DNA of 5,863 bases from a bacterium. GTDB lineage: Bacteria > Actinomycetota > Acidimicrobiia > Acidimicrobiales > Ilumatobacteraceae. Position numbers and translations under genes: made by a program. The notes under the pieces are model-generated. The model worked only from the letters and a program-made list of their open reading frames with translations, was not told where the DNA came from and did no database searches. This document shows, one piece after another, positions 1 through 5,542 of this stretch (position 1 is the first letter of the stretch; each line of letters begins with the position of its first letter). The stretch covers positions 1-5,863 of the forward strand of contig JAPOIQ010000083.1 of assembly GCA_029978815.1 (NCBI GenBank), in the 5' to 3' direction.

Positions 1-2
1 CG

Positions 3-1319
3 ACCGGTGAACCTTTCTCACCCGTGATTTCAACCGGTCCGACCGTGCTCATTCCCGTGTCACTGACATGGTGGATCTTCGACGGTGACCTAATCCCTGT
101 TCGGATCACCATGCTGATCTTCTTCGGCATTCTGGTGTACTCGATATGGCGGCTGTTCAGCAACCTTGGGGGTCGATGGGCGAGTCTCGCGGCGGTGGGC
201 GGGGTGGCTCCCCTTCCTCCTTTTGCTCCCGACCTTCAGAACACCTCTCTGATGCCTGGTCGTGTTGTTGGTGAGTTACCGGCCCTTGCCCTACTGCTGC
301 TGGCCGGGCTCTTGTTATCAAAGCATCAGTACTTCTGGTCAGGGCTATGCCTGGGACTCATGCTGCTCTCGAAACTGACCTTCGGAATCCCGGCTGTCGT
401 CCTTATTGCCGCATTCTTCGTGTTCGAGGTGCTCAATCGACACATCGGCTCGTGGCGTTATCTTCTCCGGATTCTCTGTGGTGTCGCTGTTCCACTAGTG
501 ACATTTGAGTTGATCAAAGCTGTCGCTTTGGGTCAAAGCGGGTATGTACGCCATGTCACTGCGGTTCGTGAATTCTTGGATGGCCAAGACGTTCCATGGC
601 GTCAGTTGTACGTCATCATTGATGAACACTTTCAGGGCACCGTCCAAATTCTTTCGCTTCCCCTCGTGACGGTGGTCGTGATCACGATCGCCTTGTCATG
701 GCGTTGGACGCGACTACGTAGGGGATCTTCCCAAAATGTGCGAGACGCTCGTACTCACGCGACCGGTTGGGTAATCGCCGCCGTGAGTTTGGGTCTAGCG
801 ATGATGTTTCTGTGGTGGTTCTTTCGCTCTCAGCAGTACAGTGCCCGCCCGGCGCTCCCCACCGTGTTGTGGCTCGCGATCGCATCATGTGGAGTTGCAT
901 TTTCGATAGGTACGCAAGATCGATCCCAGTCAGATCGTCTTTCTCGCATATTGACCTTCACCCTTTACGCAGTCCTCTTGGTATCGATTGTTGGGCGCAC
1001 CATCCAAATCGGGCTAGATGAATCCGGTTCTCGCATGCTCGCTGAGCAGCGTGCGGCAGCGTCATGGCTGCAAGAGAATCGCCAAGCGGTCCCGACTGAC
1101 GGTTACTGGACAAATCCGGAACTCCTCATCCTCAGCGGTCTACCTCATGACAAGGCGCCTTTGCAAGACGTCGCAGCCTTTTCCGCAATTCGAGCCTTGA
1201 ACAAAAGGGGCGTAGCGGATGCGCAGGTTTACAACGAGCGATGTATCCAGATGATTCTTGCCACGGAGAGCGTCACGTTGTGCAAAGCGTTTCCCACGTG
1301 GGGCCCGATTGACGAGTGA
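3..1319 (+). CDS. Polytopic membrane glycosyltransferase, GT-C / PMT-ArnT type (5' end missing)
   Basis: Multi-pass membrane protein, probably a polyprenyl-phosphate-sugar-dependent glycosyltransferase acting at the outer face of the cytoplasmic membrane. The frame is open to the left edge, and the GTG at position 24 is probably internal, because the codons before it (TGEPFSPV) continue naturally into ISTGPTVLIPV. That 'F.P.ISTGPT' loop is typical of PMT/ArnT-like proteins shortly after the first luminal loop. Numbering from the GTG, hydrophobic segments lie near residues 25-46, 85-99, 104-136, 147-167, 207-226, 246-267, 278-296 and 306-326. The stretch GLCLGLMLLSKLTFGIP resembles the usual 'GL..G...LTK.T' helix of this group. 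About 100 hydrophilic residues follow the last helix, including two cysteines (C407, C420), and probably form an extracytoplasmic tail. The first helix and the acidic catalytic motif expected in the first loop would lie upstream of the window, so activity cannot be judged. Substrate and acceptor are unknown. The family call is from sequence character; the exact family is inference. Confidence 0.7.
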   Translation, partial: TGEPFSPVISTGPTVLIPVSLTWWIFDGDLIPVRITMLIFFGILVYSIWRLFSNLGGRWASLAAVGGVAPLPPFAPDLQNTSLMPGRVVGELPALALLLLAGLLLSKHQYFWSGLCLGLMLLSKLTFGIPAVVLIAAFFVFEVLNRHIGSWRYLLRILCGVAVPLVTFELIKAVALGQSGYVRHVTAVREFLDGQDVPWRQLYVIIDEHFQGTVQILSLPLVTVVVITIALSWRWTRLRRGSSQNVRDARTHATGWVIAAVSLGLAMMFLWWFFRSQQYSARPALPTVLWLAIASCGVAFSIGTQDRSQSDRLSRILTFTLYAVLLVSIVGRTIQIGLDESGSRMLAEQRAAASWLQENRQAVPTDGYWTNPELLILSGLPHDKAPLQDVAAFSAIRALNKRGVADAQVYNERCIQMILATESVTLCKAFPTWGPIDE

Positions 1320-1570
1320 GTGATCTATGGCAACTAACTACGCGTTCGGCTTTCCACCATGCCCAGGATGGACAAGCAACCCGAGGAGAGCAACCCCTTG
1401 AGCCATCATCCCAAGGGAGCACAGGTAACCCCGCTCCTCTGACAAGACTTGTTCGCACCTGACTCCGAGAGCCGAAGCTCCGTGCGCATCTAGGCAGAAC
1501 CACCGAACGTCAGCCGTGGGGCCGCTAACCTGTCGTCACCGAAATTCCTTCCAATCAACAGGGAGCACGC
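1320..1570. other. Intergenic region with weak hairpins and a possible promoter
   Basis: No convincing gene is visible in these 251 bases. A 6-bp stem (CCCTTG 1395-1400 with CAAGGG 1412-1417) is enclosed by GAGGAG 1383-1388 and CTCCTC 1434-1439. There is no T-run after it, so it could be a weak terminator of the upstream gene or simply chance. A second nested pairing joins CGCAC 1454-1458 with GTGCG 1482-1486, with GAGC/GCTC (1469-1472, 1477-1480) inside. A TAnnnT-type -10 candidate, TAACCT, lies at 1526-1531, but no good -35 is present at the right distance. It would give an untranslated leader of roughly 30 bases for the decarboxylase gene. Confidence 0.3.
1560..1565 (+). promoter_or_regulatory. 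Ribosome binding site of the glutamate decarboxylase gene
   Basis: AGGGAG sits 5 bases before the GTG at 1571. It supports that GTG as the start, and the encoded N-terminus then leads into the conserved decarboxylase sequence at the expected distance. Confidence 0.6.
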
Positions 1571-2527
1571 GTGCCTAACCCTCAATTCTTCGACGATGCG
1601 GAAACTGTTAAGCCACCCACAGACCGGCTCAACGATGATCCGCTCCCCAGTGAGGCGGCGTATCAGATCGTGATGGATGAGGCGATGCTGGACGGGAATG
1701 CTCGTTTGAATCTTGCGACATTCGTCACGACATGGATGGACGAAAACGCCAACAAGATCATGGCGGCTTCCGCAGACAAGAACATGATCGACAAAGACGA
1801 GTATCCAGCGAGCGCCGCGATTGAGCAGCGCTGCGCAACAATGATGGCGACGCTGTGGAACGCTCCCAGTCCAACGACGACGATCGGAGTTTCAACGATC
1901 GGATCCAGCGAGGCCTGCATGCTGGGGGGATTGGCGCTCAAGCGGAGGTGGAAGCAGGCCCGCACGGCGGCCGGCAAGGATACGAACACGCCTAACCTGG
2001 TGATGAGTTCCGGTGTTCAGGTGGTCTGGGAAAAGTTTTGCAACTACTGGGATATTGAGCCGCGATACGTCCCGGTTACTGAGGAGCATCCAACCCTGGA
2101 CGGGGCGACGGTCACGGACTACATCGACGAGAACACCATTGGTGTCGTGGCGATTATGGGCGTCACCTACACCGGCTCGTACGAGCCGGTCGCAGAAATT
2201 GCCAAGACTCTCGATGACCATCAGGCCGCAACAGGATTGGATATTCCCATTCATGTCGATGCTGCCTCCGGCGGTTTTATCGCGCCGTTTCTCCAGCCGG
2301 ACATCGTCTGGGATTTCCGTCTCCCTCGAGTCAAGTCAATTAACACCTCTGGGCACAAGTACGGGTTGGTGTATCCGGGTCTTGGCTGGGTCGTCTGGAG
2401 AGAAAAGGTGATCTGCCGGAAGACCTCATCTTCAATGTCAGTTACTTGGGCGGGAACATGCCGACCCTTGCCATCAACTTTTCTCGACCTGGGTCGCAGG
2501 TTCTCCTCCAGTACTACATGTTCCTGA
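1571..2527 (+). CDS. N-terminal fragment of glutamate decarboxylase
   Basis: This is the frame actually opened by the GTG at 1571. Residues 1-279 are genuine decarboxylase (N-terminal arm and the large PLP-binding domain, including K263). Residues 280-318 are out-of-frame, serine- and threonine-rich sequence with no resemblance to the family. Without the small C-terminal domain, which in this fold helps form the dimer and active site, the fragment is not expected to be active. This is the same locus as the interrupted gene, listed to show the literal reading frame. Confidence 0.75.
   Translation: MPNPQFFDDAETVKPPTDRLNDDPLPSEAAYQIVMDEAMLDGNARLNLATFVTTWMDENANKIMAASADKNMIDKDEYPASAAIEQRCATMMATLWNAPSPTTTIGVSTIGSSEACMLGGLALKRRWKQARTAAGKDTNTPNLVMSSGVQVVWEKFCNYWDIEPRYVPVTEEHPTLDGATVTDYIDENTIGVVAIMGVTYTGSYEPVAEIAKTLDDHQAATGLDIPIHVDAASGGFIAPFLQPDIVWDFRLPRVKSINTSGHKYGLVYPGLGWVVWREKVICRKTSSSMSVTWAGTCRPLPSTFLDLGRRFSSSTTCS
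2399..2412 (+). other. Frameshift site in the glutamate decarboxylase gene
   Basis: The local sequence is AGAGAAAAGGTGAT. In the upstream frame it reads R-E-K-V and leaves the family pattern; in the -1 frame it reads G-D-L-P-E-D-L, which matches the family (E. coli GadB has ALPQEL here). Adding one G to the AAAAGG run gives R-E-K-G-D-L-P and restores the expected spacing exactly. The position in adjacent A and G homopolymers is where both replication slippage and sequencing undercalls tend to occur. Confidence 0.85.
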
Positions 2528-2922
2528 GGCTTGGTTTCGAGGGGTACCGCCGAGTCCAGGCAGAAAGTCAGGATGTTGCGCGCTTCCTCGCTGACGAAAT
2601 TGCGAAAATTCCAGCGTTCACGTTATGGAGCGATGGTTCGGACATCCCCGTCTTCGCCTGGAGAATGACACCGGGTCACACCAAGAATTGGACGCTGTAC
2701 CACCTGCAAAATCGCCTTCGGATCCACGGATGGCAGGTTCCCGCTTACCCGCTACCCGACAACATGGCAGATCAGACCGTGCAGCGAATTGTTGTGCGCA
2801 ATGGAATGAACCGCAGCCTCGCGCGTGCCCTGATAGACGACATCAAGAAGGAGGTCGATTTTCTCGACTCCCTTGATGCGCCTATTCCCCACGCAAAGGA
2901 CATCAGCGCATTTGCGCACTGA
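2446..2922 (+). CDS. C-terminal fragment of glutamate decarboxylase
   Basis: Continuation of the decarboxylase in the other frame. Family similarity begins before the TTG at 2446, from about 2410, so that TTG is an arbitrary start and there is no convincing ribosome binding site for separate translation. It carries the end of the large domain (LAINFSRPGSQVLLQYY) and the small C-terminal domain with HGWQVPAYPLP and RIVVRNGM. The last residues are SAFAH, resembling the FKH(T) end of E. coli GadB, whose penultimate histidine takes part in pH-dependent self-inhibition; that comparison is inference. Confidence 0.7.
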   Translation: MGGNMPTLAINFSRPGSQVLLQYYMFLRLGFEGYRRVQAESQDVARFLADEIAKIPAFTLWSDGSDIPVFAWRMTPGHTKNWTLYHLQNRLRIHGWQVPAYPLPDNMADQTVQRIVVRNGMNRSLARALIDDIKKEVDFLDSLDAPIPHAKDISAFAH

Positions 2923-2928
2923 TTCGCG

Positions 2929-2961
2929 CCCCTAACCTGAACGTTTTACGGCCCGTAGGGG
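2929..2961. terminator. Possible bidirectional terminator between convergent genes
   Basis: CCCCTA (2929-2934) and TAGGGG (2956-2961) form a 6-bp inverted repeat around a 21-base loop, starting just after the decarboxylase stop codon. The stop codon of the opposite-strand gene (2946-2948) is inside the loop and its last sense codons form one arm. There is a short TTTT in the loop but no T-run after the stem on either strand. The placement is right for a shared terminator; the structure is weak. Confidence 0.3.
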
Positions 2962-5336
2962 TAGCCCACCTGTCCAGGAAACCCAGGGGTGAACTCAACA
3001 TTGTTTACCCCTGTCTGTGGGTATTGCTGCGTTTCATCAAGTGTCCAGCACTCGCCGTCCTCGTATGTTCCGCAGACGTAGTAGCCGCCTCCTGATTGGT
3101 CTCCGCTGGGCCAGAACGTTACGGGGCGATCAGTTGAGGAGCTTGGTAGCGGTGGGGGGAAGGGGTCGCAGTTGGCACTGTTGTCAGGTCCCGCGCAGAA
3201 CCGAATCGGCAACATGTTGACATTGACATTAGTCGCGTAGGCCAATGAGACATACATGAGTGACTTCAGACGCGGATTCCCATAGAAGTCCATATTGGTG
3301 AATTGGAAGTTCCCGAAGGTGACATCGGACCAATCACCACTGCAGAACGACATGTCTTGAATGCCGAGGGAAAACGGGCGGTTATAGGAATTGACTGAAG
3401 CGCCGCTCTGCGTGTCACCGCCGAGGGCAGCGATCGTGAAGTTGTTGATCGTCACGCCGGTGACCTTCTGGTCTTCGTTTCTCTTATTCTTTTGCGGGCA
3501 CGTCAATGTTTGGATAACACCCGTCCCGCCACCCTCTCCATTGCGTGGATCAGAAATCCAGTCCCCAGTCGGGCCTCCTTGGACGATGCGCGGTACGTAG
3601 ACGCCCTCCACGGAACTGCCTTCGGTTCCGAGGTTGTAGCCGTAGGACCCGATGTTCACCACACCGCCTGCGTTACCTTGAAGCACCGTCATGTTCTCGA
3701 ATCTTTGATTCGGGGCCGAGATCTTGATCGAATCGTCAGCGCTAAGAATCCACGAATGCCCGACATAGGATCCTTGGCCCACCTCAAAGGCATCCGATGC
3801 GCCGTTCCATACGACCCGCTTGACATCAAATATTTTGACGGGGGCATTCCCGCTCCGGTAACCGATGTACGGGCTGGTGCCTCCCTCACAGGAATCGACA
3901 AAGTTCAGCTTGACGGCAGCGTCATGCCTTATCGGCGAATTGGCGATCGTGATGCCGCTGACGTCAATCGGGAACTCGACGCCGGCGGAGGAATTAAGGA
4001 TCAGTTGTCCGGTCTTGACCTTGAAGTCGCCAGGCTGCTTATCCTTCGTTCCCGCGTAGTAGTCAATAGGGGTATCAATTCTCCCGAAACCGGTCACGAT
4101 GATGGGACGAGCCGTTTCGATAACGCACGGTTCAGAGCCCTGCGGCAGCTTAGACATCATTGCGTTCAGCGGCATTTTCAGTCTGACATCATCCTCGAGT
4201 TCGATGTATAGCGGGTTCGACTTTCCATCGGAAGCCATCGTGTACAGGCTTCCGGTGAAGACACGGTTACCTGCGCTATCGATTCGCTGCCGTGGTTGGT
4301 CAATGATGCAGTCACCTTCACGCCACTGAGTTTTGCCACCCATCCGAAGCATGTCATCAATCTCTTGGGCATCGCTGGCCGAGATTTTGCATACGGTTGC
4401 ATTTGCTGGTGGCGATGACCAGTAACTCTGGGAGACAAATACCGCAATGACAGTGGTGGCGTCGTAGCTAACAAAGTCGGTATTGATGTCGCACCCACCG
4501 CCCGTTGACTGCCACGGAATTATCGTCAACTGCTGAGGCTTGGACCCATCAGGCGGATTGACATTGATCGCCTCGCCTGAACCGGCGGTAGCGAACGGCT
4601 TATCGTCAAACTGATCAAAGACGCTGACGCACGTGTCGCCAGCTGGAGTGTCCACCGTGAGCGTCGATGGAATCCCGTCGACATACCCGTAGGTCTTCAG
4701 TGTGGTGAAGGTGCCCAGTTCATTCTTCCAGTCCGTCAACGTCCCGTCGTTGTTGTTGTTCTCGTACGTATAGGGGCCGACGTGCCGCAGCAATGTCCCC
4801 GCGCGCGGAGCGATCGGATCACAATCGGGGAAGGTGCGGAACGTCACCTGGCTCTTTTCACCCTTGCCGTTGCTGTTCTCGGCGCGGACCTCGAAGACAT
4901 AGGTCTCATTTGGGGTTAGCTTCTTGTAACTCTTCGCGAACTCCTTCTTACCCACCGCCAACTTCTTCGCGGACTTCGATTCCCACTTCCCCCACGTGCC
5001 GCCTTCTGCCTTCAGGCGGAACTGGTACTTCTTGATCGCGCTAGCACCGCTCTTCTTCGGCGCCTTCCACATGAGCTTGGCCTTGCTGTCCGTGATCGCG
5101 TCATTTGGTGCATCAAGGTTTCGCACCTTGCCTGGCTTCTTGCTATTCGACCGCGGCGACAATGCTGGCTCAGCAATGACACCGGCCCTTGCGCCGACTT
5201 CCTCGCCGTAACCACACAGTTGGTAGTCACCAACAGTCTCAGCCGGCACATCCTCCGCCTGAACTCCATGGACCGGACTCAACCCAAGCAACAACACAGC
5301 AGCAGAACCAACGACGATCGAACGCCCAAATCGCAC
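2946..5336 (-). CDS. Secreted Fn3 + beta-helix glycoside hydrolase, GH49 (dextranase/isopullulanase)-like
   Basis: Predicted exported polysaccharide hydrolase of 796 residues. The GTG at 5336-5334 is preferred: GGGGAAGGG lies 7 bases upstream and the product begins with a textbook Sec signal, MRFGRSIVVGSAAVLLLG, with likely cleavage after GVQA (residue 27). The frame stays open to an earlier GTG at 5432 (828 residues), and another GTG lies at 5375. Residues about 67-168 form a fibronectin type III domain (MWKAP, LTPNETYVFEVRAENSNGKG) that is strikingly lysine-rich. Residues about 380-710 look like a right-handed parallel beta-helix, with repeated short strands such as RPIIVTGFGRID and VSGITIANSPI. 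D515, E518, D534 and D535 reproduce the 0/+3/+19/+20 spacing of the essential acidic residues in GH49 isopullulanase, and the Asp spacing in GH49 dextranase. Fourteen cysteines after the signal suit a disulfide-bonded exoprotein. There is no LPXTG or C-terminal anchor, so it is probably released or held by Fn3. The substrate (dextran, pullulan or another alpha-glucan) is inferred. A GH28-like polygalacturonase fold is the main alternative, but the usual GHG histidine motif is absent. Confidence 0.72.
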   Translation of the reverse strand: MRFGRSIVVGSAAVLLLGLSPVHGVQAEDVPAETVGDYQLCGYGEEVGARAGVIAEPALSPRSNSKKPGKVRNLDAPNDAITDSKAKLMWKAPKKSGASAIKKYQFRLKAEGGTWGKWESKSAKKLAVGKKEFAKSYKKLTPNETYVFEVRAENSNGKGEKSQVTFRTFPDCDPIAPRAGTLLRHVGPYTYENNNNDGTLTDWKNELGTFTTLKTYGYVDGIPSTLTVDTPAGDTCVSVFDQFDDKPFATAGSGEAINVNPPDGSKPQQLTIIPWQSTGGGCDINTDFVSYDATTVIAVFVSQSYWSSPPANATVCKISASDAQEIDDMLRMGGKTQWREGDCIIDQPRQRIDSAGNRVFTGSLYTMASDGKSNPLYIELEDDVRLKMPLNAMMSKLPQGSEPCVIETARPIIVTGFGRIDTPIDYYAGTKDKQPGDFKVKTGQLILNSSAGVEFPIDVSGITIANSPIRHDAAVKLNFVDSCEGGTSPYIGYRSGNAPVKIFDVKRVVWNGASDAFEVGQGSYVGHSWILSADDSIKISAPNQRFENMTVLQGNAGGVVNIGSYGYNLGTEGSSVEGVYVPRIVQGGPTGDWISDPRNGEGGGTGVIQTLTCPQKNKRNEDQKVTGVTINNFTIAALGGDTQSGASVNSYNRPFSLGIQDMSFCSGDWSDVTFGNFQFTNMDFYGNPRLKSLMYVSLAYATNVNVNMLPIRFCAGPDNSANCDPFPPPLPSSSTDRPVTFWPSGDQSGGGYYVCGTYEDGECWTLDETQQYPQTGVNNVEFTPGFPGQVGYPYGP

Positions 5337-5343
5337 AGCAAAA

Positions 5344-5352
5344 CCCTTCCCC
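5344..5352 (-). promoter_or_regulatory. Ribosome binding site deciding the hydrolase start
   Basis: On the minus strand GGGGAAGGG is followed by 7 bases (TTTTGCT) and then GTG at 5336. This is the best-spaced purine run among the in-frame starts and it places the signal peptide directly at the N-terminus. The GTG at 5375 has AGGGG only 4 bases before it; the GTG at 5432 has a weaker AGTAGG 4 bases before it. Confidence 0.5.
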
Positions 5353-5373
5353 GAAAGGCCCAAGAATGACGGC

Positions 5374-5402
5374 ACCCTGCCCCTACTGAAAACGATTGTC
5401 AA
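5374..5402 (-). promoter_or_regulatory. Candidate promoter of the secreted hydrolase gene
   Basis: A perfect TTGACA (minus strand, 5402 to 5397) is followed after 17 bases by CAGGGT (5379 to 5374), a weak -10. Transcription would begin near 5367, about 30 bases before the GTG at 5336. If correct, this rules out the starts at 5375 and 5432. The consensus -35 is the strong part; the -10 matches the consensus at only two positions. Confidence 0.35.
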
Positions 5403-5542
5403 GAGCAGACACCCAACCACCCAAACGCTCACATGACCTACTAGCCACTGCGGCCCCCATCAACCAACACCACCAGCCACCGTCACCGCGCCAAGAGGCC
5501 GGGCCAGGCGGCAAACCCATTCCTCTCTGCACCAGCCGGCGT

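Larger units (their letters stand above)
1571..2922 (+). pseudogene. gadB: Glutamate decarboxylase (PLP-dependent), interrupted by one frameshift
   Basis: Cytoplasmic pyridoxal-phosphate enzyme converting glutamate to GABA and CO2 while consuming a proton, usually part of acid resistance. Recognisable GadB landmarks run throughout: DGNARLNLATF (residues 41-51; T50/F51 match the substrate-carboxylate region), IGSSEACMLGG (110-120), GVTYTGSYE (197-205), HVDAASGGF with D230 as the expected partner of the PLP pyridine nitrogen, and SINTSGHKYG with K263 as the Schiff-base lysine. The reading frame then changes by -1 after the AAG codon at 2405-2407. The next frame continues the alignment as GDLPEDLIFNVSYLGG and on to HGWQVPAYPLP and a stop at 2920-2922. 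Joined, the product is about 450 residues, close to the 466 of E. coli GadB, and no catalytic residue is lost apart from the frame. No partner glutamate/GABA antiporter is in the window. As written it would make a 318-residue truncated protein lacking the C-terminal small domain. It is either a recent pseudogene or a base-calling error; programmed frameshifting is possible but unlikely. Confidence 0.9.
5337..5542. other. Intergenic region upstream of the secreted hydrolase
   Basis: These 206 bases separate the two minus-strand genes. They hold the hydrolase ribosome binding site and promoter candidate and no convincing gene. A GC-rich pairing of CCGCGCC (5486-5492) with GGCGG (5507-5511), 5 bp with one bulged base, lies after the stop of the upstream gene on the minus strand. 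It could act as a weak terminator but lacks a T-run. The spacing and the promoter candidate suggest the hydrolase is transcribed separately from its neighbour. Confidence 0.35.

Noticed and set aside
1273..1503. Minus-strand 76-codon frame covering the gap before the decarboxylase gene
   Set aside because: It overlaps the end of the glycosyltransferase gene, and its Trp/Cys/Arg-rich translation has no recognisable pattern; no credible start context.
2402..2408. Programmed -1 ribosomal frameshift signal in the decarboxylase gene
   Set aside because: The site is not an X-XXY-YYZ heptamer (it is A-GAA-AAG), no strong downstream structure is evident by eye, and housekeeping decarboxylases are not known to need frameshifting. 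A one-base loss explains it more simply.
2013..2411. A 132-codon plus-strand frame and a 120-codon minus-strand frame (1892-2254) within the decarboxylase gene
   Set aside because: Both overlap strongly conserved decarboxylase coding sequence in other frames and give low-complexity Arg/Ser-rich translations, typical of shadows.
3492..4211. A 239-codon open frame on the plus strand inside the secreted hydrolase gene
   Set aside because: It lies entirely antisense to a coherent 796-residue protein with signal peptide and domains. Its translation has no recognisable motif, and it has no ribosome binding site of note.
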